64,000 bases of DNA from NCBI RefSeq assembly GCF_024623785.1, contig NZ_JANKBZ010000018.1, positions 62,001 to 126,000 of the forward strand. The letters are read 5' to 3'. The stretch's first letter is position 1, and each line of letters opens with the position of its first letter. The position numbers were made by a program, and so were the translations under genes. The DNA comes from Archangium lipolyticum (GTDB lineage: Bacteria; Myxococcota; Myxococcia; Myxococcales; Myxococcaceae). The notes beneath the pieces were generated by a model. The model was given only the letters and a program-made list of their open reading frames with translations, did not search any database and was not told the origin of the DNA. Positions 30,498 to 38,596 of this stretch are shown piece after piece.

Positions 30498-31360
30498 GCG
30501 ACACCTGGACCATCCGCAAGGTCCTCACCTGGACGACCCAGCACTTCGAGAAGCGTGGCGTGGACGCACCCCGGCTCACCGCCGAGGTGCTGCTCGCCCA
30601 CGTGCTGAAGACGACCCGGGTGCGCCTGTACGTGGACCTCGACCGGCCGATGGAGAAGACCGAGCTCACCACCTTCCGCGCCCTCATCGAGCGGCGCATG
30701 GCCGGTGAGCCCACCCAGTACCTCACCGGCGTGCGGGAGTTCTACAACCGCCCCTTCAAGGTGGACCCGCGGGTGCTCATCCCCCGGCCGGAGACGGAGC
30801 TGCTCGTGGAGGCCGCCCTGCACCGGCTGCCCAAGGACGCGCCCGGCACCGCGCTGGACGTGTGCACCGGCTCCGGCTGCCTCGCCATCAGCCTCGCGGC
30901 CGAGCGGCCACAGGCCACCGTGCTGGCCACGGATCTCTCCCCGGACGCGTGCGCGCTGGCCCGGGAGAACGCCCAGGCGCTCGGGGTGGCGGAGCGGGTC
31001 ACGGTGCTGCAGGGCGACCTCTACGCGCCCCTGCCCCCGGACGCCCGCTTCGAGGTGGTGGTCTCCAATCCCCCCTACATCGCCACCGGGGAGATCGCCG
31101 GCCTGTCCCCCGAGGTGCGCCGCGAGCCCCGTATGGCGCTCGATGGCGGACCGGACGGGCTGGTGCTCATCCGCAAGGTCATCCAGGGCGCCCGCCGCGT
31201 CCTCAAACCTGGCGGGCTGCTTGCAATGGAGATTGGCGAGACGCAGGGCGACGCCGTGAAGGCCCTCCTCCAGGCCGCGGGTTACGACGACGCGCGGGTG
31301 GAGAAGGACCTGGAGCGGCGGGATCGCCTCGCTTTTGGGACACAGCCCGTGGCCACCTAG
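30494..31360 (+). CDS. prmC: Release factor glutamine methyltransferase
   Basis: A 288-residue SAM-dependent methyltransferase that N5-methylates the Gln of the GGQ motif in release factors. The N-terminal helical domain (1-85) recognises the factor. The Rossmann domain has [15 protein letters not shown] (about 121-135) for SAM and the catalytic NPPY at 192-195. It overlaps prfA by four bases, the classical gene order, and murA follows after 21 bases. Confidence 0.97.
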
Positions 31361-31381
31361 CCACGGGAAGAGACGGAACAG

Positions 31382-32647
31382 ATGGACAAGATCATCGTGA
31401 AGGGTGGCAACCCGCTGCAGGGCGAGGTGAACGTATCGGGAGCCAAGAACGCCGCGCTCCCCATCCTCGCCTCGGCGCTGCTGGCCGACGGCAAGAGCAT
31501 CTACCGCAACGTGCCGGACCTGGCCGACGTCGTCACCATGCTCAAGGTGCTCGACACCATGGGCTGCCAGTCCGTGCGGCTCACCGGCCGCAAGAAGGAC
31601 GTGTGCGAGGTGTCCGTCGAGGGTCCCATCACCCCCGAGGCCCCGTATGACCTGGTGAAGACGATGCGAGCCTCGGTGCTGGTGCTCGGCCCCCTGGTGG
31701 CCCGCTTCGGCCGGGCCCGCGTGTCCATGCCGGGTGGCTGCGCCATCGGCGCCCGCCCCATCGACCAGCACCTCAAGGGCCTCAAGGCCCTGGGCGCGGA
31801 CATCACCCTCACCGAGGGCTACGTCGAGGCGAAGGCGAAGCAGCTCAAGGGCGCCACCATCAACTTCGACGTCATCACCGTGACGGGGACGGAGAACGTG
31901 ATGATGGCGGCCGTGCTGGCCAGGGGCCGCACCGTGCTGGAGAACTGCGCGCGCGAGCCCGAGGTGGAGGAGCTCGCCCGGGTGCTCAACAAGATGGGCG
32001 CCCGCATCGAGGGCGCGGGCACCTCCGTCATCACCATCGACGGGGTGGAGTCGCTCAAGCCGGTGGACCACGCCATCCTCCCGGACCGCATCGAGGCGGG
32101 TACGCTGATGGTGGCAGCGGCCATCACCGGCGGTAACGTGCTCGTCAAGCACGCCGTCCCCGAGCACCTGGAGTCCGTCATCCTCAAGCTGCGCGAGACG
32201 GGCTGCACCATCACCGCCGAGGAGCACGGCCTGCGGGTGAAGGCCCCCAAGGTCGTCAATTCGGTGGACGTGAAGACGACCGAGCACCCTGGCTTCCCCA
32301 CGGACATGCAGGCTCAGCTGATGGGGCTCATGACGGTGGCCAGCGGCACCTCGGTCATCTCCGAGAGCATCTTCGAGAACCGCTTCATGCACGTGCCGGA
32401 GCTGCACCGGATGGGAGCGGACATCACCATCCAGGGCCACACGGCGGTGGTGAAGGGGGTCAAGAGGCTGTCCGGGGCGCCGGTGATGGCCACGGACCTG
32501 CGCGCCAGCGCCTCGCTCGTCCTGGCGGGCCTGCGCGCCGAGGGGAAGACGGAGATCGCCCGCATCTACCACCTGGACCGGGGGTACGAGCGCCTGGAGA
32601 ACAAGCTGCGCAAGCTGGGAGCCGACATCCGCCGGGTGAAGGCCTGA
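31382..32647 (+). CDS. murA: UDP-N-acetylglucosamine 1-carboxyvinyltransferase
   Basis: A 421-residue MurA, the first committed enzyme of peptidoglycan precursor synthesis, transferring enolpyruvate from PEP to UDP-GlcNAc in the cytosol. The active-site Cys120 is present in [15 protein letters not shown], so the enzyme should be fosfomycin-sensitive; some bacteria have Asp there. Other conserved parts are [11 protein letters not shown], the substrate-binding [13 protein letters not shown] and the C-terminal [15 protein letters not shown]. It is third in the prfA-prmC-murA cluster. Confidence 0.97.
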   Translation: MDKIIVKGGNPLQGEVNVSGAKNAALPILASALLADGKSIYRNVPDLADVVTMLKVLDTMGCQSVRLTGRKKDVCEVSVEGPITPEAPYDLVKTMRASVLVLGPLVARFGRARVSMPGGCAIGARPIDQHLKGLKALGADITLTEGYVEAKAKQLKGATINFDVITVTGTENVMMAAVLARGRTVLENCAREPEVEELARVLNKMGARIEGAGTSVITIDGVESLKPVDHAILPDRIEAGTLMVAAAITGGNVLVKHAVPEHLESVILKLRETGCTITAEEHGLRVKAPKVVNSVDVKTTEHPGFPTDMQAQLMGLMTVASGTSVISESIFENRFMHVPELHRMGADITIQGHTAVVKGVKRLSGAPVMATDLRASASLVLAGLRAEGKTEIARIYHLDRGYERLENKLRKLGADIRRVKA

Positions 32648-32695
32648 CTGGGGGGTGCCCGGAGTTGCTGGCGTGAACACATCTGCGCAGTCGGG

Positions 32696-32725
32696 TTGCA
32701 TCCTAAAATTCATGCGACCTATCAT
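32696..32725 (+). promoter_or_regulatory. Promoter of the zinc-ribbon gene, with leader hairpin
   Basis: TTGCAT at 32696-32701 and TATCAT at 32720-32725 are spaced by 18 bases. A hairpin with an 8-base perfect stem (CGTCCGGG with CCCGGACG, 32734-32761) follows in the leader. Confidence 0.5.
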
Positions 32726-32807
32726 TCTCTGAACGTCCGGGGACCAAGCCGTTCCCGGACGAACCCACGGGAGCTCGGCTCCCCCCTACAGGAGAATGAC
32801 CCACCCC

Positions 32808-33197
32808 ATGAATTGCCCCGGTTGCAGCGTCGAGATGGCCGAGCTCGAAGGGGAGCATGAGACGCTGCGCAAGTGTGGAGAGTGCGGCGGATTGTGGATC
32901 GACGTCGCGGATCTCAACCGGATCCTCCTCCACAACAATCTTCCCGGGCTCGAGAGCCAGGGCGGCAAGGTCGACGCCGAGGCTCTCACGGGTCAGTGCC
33001 CCGAGTGCCAGGTGGACCTCGTCCGTGTAGACGGCGGGGACAGGCAGCACCCGCTGCACTACGACACCTGCGAGTCCTGTGGCGGCATCTTCCTCGAGTC
33101 GGAGTTCGCCGACGCCACCGATGCAAAGGTGGCCGAGCAGGAGATCATCGACTTCTTCCGCCACTTCGGCGCCAAGAGGAAGTCGGCCGCCATCTGA
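32808..33197 (+). CDS. Two-zinc-ribbon protein (zf-TFIIB type)
   Basis: A 129-residue soluble protein with two zinc ribbons. The first uses Cys3, Cys6, Cys23 and Cys26 (MNCPGC, CGECGGLWID). The second uses Cys64, Cys67, Cys88 and Cys91 (CPECQVDL, CESCGGIFLE). Both match the TFIIB-like zf family common in bacteria and of unknown role. The C-terminal tail is helical and acidic. The ATG at 32808 is preferred over ATG 32796, which is too close to GGAGAA. It has its own promoter and is probably monocistronic. Confidence 0.82.
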   Translation: MNCPGCSVEMAELEGEHETLRKCGECGGLWIDVADLNRILLHNNLPGLESQGGKVDAEALTGQCPECQVDLVRVDGGDRQHPLHYDTCESCGGIFLESEFADATDAKVAEQEIIDFFRHFGAKRKSAAI

Positions 33198-33383
33198 CAC
33201 CCCTCCGGGGGTGTCCCCCTTCGCTTCCCCTCCCGGCCCGTCCCCCACAGGCCAGGAACGCCACGGCTCCGTCCGCGGTCTCTTCCCTTCGCCGGGATGA
33301 AACCGCCCGCGAGTCTGTTGGCGAACCTTGACACCCGGGCGCCAGGGGATTGAGTAGGCGCCCGAATGCCAAGAGGGAACGGA

Positions 33384-35321
33384 ATGCGACGTCTGGGGTG
33401 GGTGTGGCCGTGGGCCCTGGTGCTCATCGGCTGCCCGAGCGGCTGCTCGAAAAAGGACAGCGAGGCGCCGGACGCCGGTCCGGTGGTCGTCGGACCCGAG
33501 CAGCTGGACGAGAAGGAGCCGGATGACCGGCCCGAGCAGGCCCTCACCCTCGGCCGGGACGCGACGGTCAGCGCCAGTCTGGGCGCGGATCCGTCCAAGC
33601 CCGACGAGGACTGGTACCGGCTCGCCCCGGGAGGCCCGAGCGTAGCGGACGTCACCGTCTCCGGCATTCCCGGCGGCGACGTGGTGCTGGAGGTGTACGA
33701 CGCGCCCGGGGTGCGCAGCGCCAGCGTCAACAGCGCGGGCAACGACAAGCCGGAGCGCTTCCCCAACCTCCATGTCGAGCGCGAGCGCTGGGTGCGCGTG
33801 GCCTCGGCGCGCAAGGGTACCGGCGGCGCCTACACGCTCGACGTCCGCTACCACCCCGCCGAGGAGGGCGTGGAGCACGAGCCCAATGACCGGGCGGTGG
33901 ACGCCACCCCGATGCAGCTCGACTCGGCGGTGACGGGCTTCATCGGCCATGCGGGCGACGAGGACTGGTACCGGTTGGAGCTGCCCGAGCCCCCCGGAGG
34001 GACGCCCCCGGCTCCGGCCCCCACCGAGGACGCGGGTGGAGCCACCGGTGCCGCGCCCGGCGCCCCGCCATCCGACACGGGCCTGGCGCAGGCGCCCGAA
34101 GGGACCGAGACCCCGCCTCCGGCACCCGGCTCCTCCGAGGAGGCTCCCCCCACCACCGGGGAGGGCACCGCGAGCGGTACCGGCCCCCAGGCACAGCCCG
34201 GGGGCTTCCCGCAGATTCAAGTGCCCGTGCCCGTCCCGGGCCAGCCGGCTCCTCCGCCCGAGGAGCCCGCCGCGGTGGCGCTGAGGCTCGAGCTCACGGG
34301 CGTCGAGGGCGTCCGGTCGGAGCTGTCGGTGCTCTCGGCGGCGGAGGCGCCCCTGTTCACCACCAAGGGCAAGGAGGGCGAGGGCTTCGCGCTGCGCAAC
34401 GTGGGCGTGCGGGCGAGCGATCGCGTGGTGTACGTGGTGGTGAAGAGCGGCTGGTCGGGGACGGGCAAGGACGCGAAGCGCGGCTTCAGCTCGGAGAAGG
34501 CCTACACGCTGAAGGTGTCCCTGGAGGAGGCCGGGGCCAACGCGGAGCTCGAGCCCAACGAGGAGCTGTACAAGGCCACGCCCCTGCCGATGTCCGGCTA
34601 CAAGGAGGGCTTCCTCTCTCCCAAGGGGGACGTGGACAACTTCGTCCTGAGGACGAGCGAGCCGGTGCTGGCCAAGGTGGAGCTGTCGGGCGTGGACCTC
34701 ATGGACCTGGAGCTGTCCGTGGTGGAGCCACCCGAGGGCGAGGGCCAGAAGGAGACGGTGGTCCAGCGCGTCAACGAGGGAGCCATCAAGGAGCCCGAGC
34801 GCCTCAACAACGTGGCCTGCGGCGGCACCTGCTACTTCCGGGTGCAGGGCGCCGCGCGCAAGGTGGACGGCAAGTGGGTGCGCGACTACGAGAACGCGGA
34901 CCAGCCCTACCGCCTCAGCATCACCACCGTTCCCGACAACGGCAGCGAGGAGCGTGAGCCCAACAACACGACGGAGCGCGCCATGGAGCTCACCGCGGGC
35001 AAGCCCGTGCGCGGCACCGTCTACCCGCTCAAGGACGTGGACTACTACCGGCTCGACCTGTCGGACCGGCCCGTGCGCACCGCGCTGAAGGCCACGCTGC
35101 TGGGCATCCTCAAGGTGGACGTGGGCCTGTACCTGTACCGCCAGGGAGAGGACGGCAAGCCGACACTCGTGCAGACGTCGGATCGCGCCAAGGGAGACCA
35201 GCCCGAGGTCATCCGCTACAGCGCCGAGCCCGGTGTCTACTTCCTGGAGGTCCGCGACGCCCGCAACCGCGAGGCCAACTTCCAGGATGCCTACCAGCTC
35301 ACCGTCGAGGAGGGCGAATAG
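33384..35321 (+). CDS. Large lipoprotein with PPC-like repeats
   Basis: A 645-residue lipoprotein. The signal ends in LVLIGC. The body repeats a unit of about 120 residues in which E-EPN(D/N) and G-x-DxDWY or DVDYYRL recur (about 40, 165, 390, 535). That resembles bacterial pre-peptidase C-terminal jelly-roll domains. A Pro/Ala/Thr-rich insert (about 205-300, with PAPAPTEDAGG and PPPEEPAAV) splits the second unit. There is one Cys pair (NVACGGTCYF). The ATG at 33384 follows GAGGGAA. The function is probably surface display; no enzyme motif is seen. Confidence 0.78.
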   Translation: MRRLGWVWPWALVLIGCPSGCSKKDSEAPDAGPVVVGPEQLDEKEPDDRPEQALTLGRDATVSASLGADPSKPDEDWYRLAPGGPSVADVTVSGIPGGDVVLEVYDAPGVRSASVNSAGNDKPERFPNLHVERERWVRVASARKGTGGAYTLDVRYHPAEEGVEHEPNDRAVDATPMQLDSAVTGFIGHAGDEDWYRLELPEPPGGTPPAPAPTEDAGGATGAAPGAPPSDTGLAQAPEGTETPPPAPGSSEEAPPTTGEGTASGTGPQAQPGGFPQIQVPVPVPGQPAPPPEEPAAVALRLELTGVEGVRSELSVLSAAEAPLFTTKGKEGEGFALRNVGVRASDRVVYVVVKSGWSGTGKDAKRGFSSEKAYTLKVSLEEAGANAELEPNEELYKATPLPMSGYKEGFLSPKGDVDNFVLRTSEPVLAKVELSGVDLMDLELSVVEPPEGEGQKETVVQRVNEGAIKEPERLNNVACGGTCYFRVQGAARKVDGKWVRDYENADQPYRLSITTVPDNGSEEREPNNTTERAMELTAGKPVRGTVYPLKDVDYYRLDLSDRPVRTALKATLLGILKVDVGLYLYRQGEDGKPTLVQTSDRAKGDQPEVIRYSAEPGVYFLEVRDARNREANFQDAYQLTVEEGE

Positions 35322-35340
35322 CCGCCCTGGTCACTTCTCG

Positions 35341-35369
35341 TTGACAAGCCGCGTCCGGCTCCCTACTTT
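35341..35369 (+). promoter_or_regulatory. Promoter of tRNA-Gly
   Basis: Consensus TTGACA at 35341-35346 and TACTTT at 35364-35369 are spaced by 17 bases, 16 bases before the tRNA. Confidence 0.75.
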
Positions 35370-35384
35370 GGGCCTGCTTCCAAC

Positions 35385-35457
35385 GCGGTGGTAGCTCAGT
35401 TGGTAGAGCACGAGCTTCCCAAGCTCGGGGTCGCGGGTTCGAATCCCGTCCGCCGCT
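35385..35457 (+). tRNA. tRNA-Gly (anticodon CCC)
   Basis: The 73-nt cloverleaf is complete. The acceptor GCGGTGG pairs with CCGCCGC (one G-T), and the D-arm is normal. The anticodon stem CGAGC/GCTCG has loop TTCCCAA, giving anticodon CCC. The T-arm GCGGG/CCCGT has loop TTCGAAT. CCA is not encoded (TCAC follows), so it must be added enzymatically. Confidence 0.97.
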
Positions 35458-35463
35458 CACCAG

Positions 35464-35512
35464 GCCGGCAGTTCCTCGGTCCACCGAGGAATTGCCGGCT
35501 TCGCTGTTTTTT
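35464..35512 (+). terminator. Intrinsic terminator of tRNA-Gly
   Basis: GCCGGCA and TTCCTCGG pair with CCGAGGAA and TGCCGGC (15 pairs with one mismatch and a 4-base loop). TTCGCTG and six T follow, ending eight bases before the next start codon. Confidence 0.92.
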
Positions 35513-35520
35513 GGGCCACA

Positions 35521-37431
35521 ATGCGCTTCATGCGCATTCCCCTTCTTCTCCCCACGACTCTCGCGATGCTCCTCCTGGCGTCCACTGGATGCAGTGGCGG
35601 CGGAGGCAATGGTTCGGGCGACCCGTCGAACGATGGTGGAACCCCCGGCACAGCGGCCATCGTCGGGCTGACGGCCATCACCGTCGAGCCCGCGGATCAG
35701 CTGCTGCTCATCGAGGCCGGACAGACGTCCGCCACCGCCACCTACCGCGCCATCGGCACCTTCGAGGATGGCACGAAGGTCGACATCACCCCGCGCGTCC
35801 GCTTCACGGTGGACAACAACTTCATCGGCGGCTTCTCGGGCAACACCTTCACCACCTACAAGAACCAGGGCGGCGTGACGACGGTCTCGGCCCTCGCGGG
35901 CCCCGTGCGCGGCTCGACGCAGGTGGCCGTGAAGATCCGCGGCGGCGTGAAGGATCCGGCCTCCACCTCCGTGCCCGACAACGCGGCGGACCTCTTCTCC
36001 GGCCCCGCCAGCGACACGCGCAAGCCCGACCTCGTCTACCCCAATGACGGCGTGCTCCTGCCCCCCAACATGCGCGGCGTGGAGATCCACTTCCTGCCCG
36101 GTACCTCCAACACCCTCTTCGAGCTGGCGTTCCAGAACTCCCTCACCGACCTCAAGGTCTACCTGCGCTGCACCCAGCCCCTCAACGGCGGATGCATCTA
36201 CCGGCCGGATGACACCACCTGGCTGTGGCTGTCCCAGACCAACCGCGGCGGCGAGCCCGTCACCGTCTCCCTGCGCGGCACCGACGACTCGGGCTCCCAG
36301 GTGGGCGCGTCCGCGTCGCTCGCCCTGTCCTTCTCGCAGGATGACCTCACCGGCGGCCTCTACTATTGGACCACCTCCAACGGCTCCGCGATCATGCGCT
36401 TCGACTTCACCAGCGCCTCGGGGACCACGGGCGAGAAGTTCATCGGTCCGGAGGCAGCGGGGGGCAAGTGCCTCGGCTGCCACGCGCTGTCGCGCGACGG
36501 CAAGAAGCTCGTCGCCGAGACGAGCGGCCAGAATGACGGGCGCCTCGTGCTGATGGACGTGGGCACCAAGTCGCTCCTCGCGCCCTTCGACCAGGGCAGC
36601 GCCTCGCCCGACAAGAGCATCTTCGAGTCCTGGAACCCGGATGGCTCGCAGTACGTGGGCGTCTATGGGGACTCGGGCGCCACCGACTTCAACCTGATGC
36701 TCTTCAACGGCGAGACCGGCAAGAAGGTGCAGAGCCTCACCGGCACCGGCACCAGCAGCAGCCCCGCCAACCACCCCGACTGGTCCATGGACGGGCAGAA
36801 GATCGCCTTCGTGAGCGTGGGCGTGAAGGGCACCAACCAGCGCTTCGGCAAGGGCGCCATCCAGCTGGTCAGCCGCACCGACACCGGCTGGAGCGCGCCG
36901 GTGACGCTCGCGCCCGCCGTGGACGGCAGGAACCGCTACTACCCGGCCATCTCGCCGGACAACGCGTTCGTGCTCTTCAACGAGTCCACCTGCCCGAGCG
37001 GCAACTACGTGAGGGACTGCAACGCCGACAGCGACCCCTCGGCCCGGCTGTTCGCCGTGAAGGCCGAGGCCAGTGCCACGCCCATCGAACTCGCCCGTGC
37101 CAACGCTCCGGGCAAGCGCGACCCCGGGACGAACCTCACCAACTCGTTCCCCAAGTGGGCGCCCTTCCTCTACCAGCGCACCCGCGAGCCGGGCACCCGG
37201 CTGCAGTGGTTCACCTTCTCCTCCAGCCGCAGGTTCGGGCTGCGCAATCCGCTACCCGGTGGGGATGAGAACCCCAACGGCACCCTGCTGTGGCTCGCCG
37301 CCGTCGACCCGGACAAGGTCGCGCTCGGGCAGGATCCCAGCTACCCCGCCCTCGTGCTGCCCATCCAGGACATCTCCACGTCCAACCACATCGCCCAGTG
37401 GACGACGGAGGTCGTCCCCGTCATCCGCTGA
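35521..37431 (+). CDS. Beta-propeller lipoprotein with CxxCH motif, paralogue 1
   Basis: A 636-residue lipoprotein whose signal ends in LLASTGC (Cys24), then a Gly/Ser-rich linker. An Ig-like (Big_2) domain lies at about 48-140 (TAITVEPADQLLLIEAG). A WD40/TolB-type propeller follows (about 165-630; SKDGKKL-type blades such as HPDWSMDGQKIAFVS and YYPAISPDNAFVLF). One blade contains CLGCHALSRDGKK, a CxxCH that could attach heme. The gene at 52370 shares the whole architecture. It starts eight bases after the tRNA terminator, with no visible ribosome-binding site or promoter of its own; ATG 35530 is an alternative start. Confidence 0.82.
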   Translation: MRFMRIPLLLPTTLAMLLLASTGCSGGGGNGSGDPSNDGGTPGTAAIVGLTAITVEPADQLLLIEAGQTSATATYRAIGTFEDGTKVDITPRVRFTVDNNFIGGFSGNTFTTYKNQGGVTTVSALAGPVRGSTQVAVKIRGGVKDPASTSVPDNAADLFSGPASDTRKPDLVYPNDGVLLPPNMRGVEIHFLPGTSNTLFELAFQNSLTDLKVYLRCTQPLNGGCIYRPDDTTWLWLSQTNRGGEPVTVSLRGTDDSGSQVGASASLALSFSQDDLTGGLYYWTTSNGSAIMRFDFTSASGTTGEKFIGPEAAGGKCLGCHALSRDGKKLVAETSGQNDGRLVLMDVGTKSLLAPFDQGSASPDKSIFESWNPDGSQYVGVYGDSGATDFNLMLFNGETGKKVQSLTGTGTSSSPANHPDWSMDGQKIAFVSVGVKGTNQRFGKGAIQLVSRTDTGWSAPVTLAPAVDGRNRYYPAISPDNAFVLFNESTCPSGNYVRDCNADSDPSARLFAVKAEASATPIELARANAPGKRDPGTNLTNSFPKWAPFLYQRTREPGTRLQWFTFSSSRRFGLRNPLPGGDENPNGTLLWLAAVDPDKVALGQDPSYPALVLPIQDISTSNHIAQWTTEVVPVIR

Positions 37432-37474
37432 GACGACAGGCAGATAGCTCTCATCCGGGGGACTCCCCCGTCAC

Positions 37475-37525
37475 ACACGGCCGATCACTCCTCCACCTGG
37501 GAAGGAGCGACCGGCCGTGTCGTTT
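37475..37525 (+). terminator. Terminator after the CxxCH lipoprotein
   Basis: ACACGGCCG (37475-37483) pairs perfectly with CGGCCGTGT (37512-37520), followed by CGTTTC. A smaller hairpin CGGGGGA/TCCCCCG lies just before it. Confidence 0.55.
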
Positions 37526-37615
37526 CCCAGGTCCATTCCAGCGTCGACCCCAGCTCGCGAGGCCGAACGGGCGGCAGGGGGAATTTCTTCTCGCGGCCAG
37601 TTGTGCAGAACTCGC

Positions 37616-38596
37616 GTGAATTCCTTTCGTACCCGCCTGCCCCTCGGCCGTTCGGCCGTCCTCATCCTCATCGCCACCCTGCTCTTCCTGGCCCAGTACG
37701 CCATGGCGTCCGTCCCGAAACCCGGAGCGGTACAGGGTCCCTCTCAACAAGTCCCCACCCAGGCGGAGCTGCTCTCCCGCGGCCACAGCGGAGCCCTGCG
37801 CGCAGTCGTCGTGCCCCCGGGTGAATCCCTCCAGCCCCACCTCTCCGTCCCCGAGAATCTGAAGGAAGCGCGGTGGCTCGCGGTGGGCTCCGGAACCCAG
37901 ACTCCCGCGTCCCCGACCGCGGAGGGACTGAAGGCTCCAGAGCGGCCGGGAGTCTGGACGCTCGGCGGCTCGCACGCCGTCATCACCCCCGTCCACTTCG
38001 ACGGCTCCACCCCGCGCCTCAACGGCTACCACATCGGCCGCTGGCCGGCCCGAGCCGCCGGACGCTCCGGCAGCTACGCCCCGCCCGAGCTCCTCATCGA
38101 GGTGACGCCCCAGAACCAGGACTTCGCCGTCTCCGAGCACTTCCGCCTGCGGAACTTCCTCACCAAGGACCAGGTCCACGTCTGGCCCAAGTACCTCGTG
38201 CTCGACCTGCGGCTGGTGGACAAGCTGGAGCTGGTGCTCCAGGAGCTGCGCACCCAGGGCTACCCGGCCAGGGGACTGCACGTGATGAGCGGCTTCCGCA
38301 CGCCCCAGTACAACGGGCCCGGGGAGAAGGGCCGCGCGAAGTTCAGCCGCCACACCTACGGCGACGCGGCCGACGTCTGGCTCGATGACGACGGTGATGG
38401 GCAGATGGATGACCTCGATGGCAACGGGCGCGTCGACGTGAAGGACGCCGAGGTGCTCGCCCGCGCCGTGGACAAGGTGGAGCAGCGCGTACCCGAGCTC
38501 ATCGGCGGCTACGGCGTCTACCGCGCCAACCGCGTCCACGGGCCCTTCGTCCACATCGACGTACGCGGCACCGCGGCCCGCTGGAGCAAGCGCTAA
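37616..38596 (+). CDS. M15-type zinc peptidase (murein endopeptidase-like) with calcium-loop insert
   Basis: A 326-residue exported or membrane-anchored protein. A hydrophobic helix (SAVLILIATLLFLAQYAMA, about 13-31) precedes a low-complexity linker and a C-terminal M15A/DUF882-like domain (about 160-326). The zinc ligands are His246 and Asp253 in SRHTYGDAADVW and His313 in FVHIDVRG. Between them an acidic insert, DDDGDGQMDDLD then GNGRVD, looks like paired EF-hand or dockerin loops. It probably cuts peptidoglycan cross-bridges. The GTG at 37616 is preferred; an earlier GTG at 37517 falls inside the terminator stem of the gene before. Confidence 0.82.
   Translation: MNSFRTRLPLGRSAVLILIATLLFLAQYAMASVPKPGAVQGPSQQVPTQAELLSRGHSGALRAVVVPPGESLQPHLSVPENLKEARWLAVGSGTQTPASPTAEGLKAPERPGVWTLGGSHAVITPVHFDGSTPRLNGYHIGRWPARAAGRSGSYAPPELLIEVTPQNQDFAVSEHFRLRNFLTKDQVHVWPKYLVLDLRLVDKLELVLQELRTQGYPARGLHVMSGFRTPQYNGPGEKGRAKFSRHTYGDAADVWLDDDGDGQMDDLDGNGRVDVKDAEVLARAVDKVEQRVPELIGGYGVYRANRVHGPFVHIDVRGTAARWSKR

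Noticed and set aside
37517-37615. Upstream GTG start for the M15 peptidase
   Set aside because: The codon lies in the right arm of the terminator stem of the preceding gene and would put 33 residues before the signal helix.
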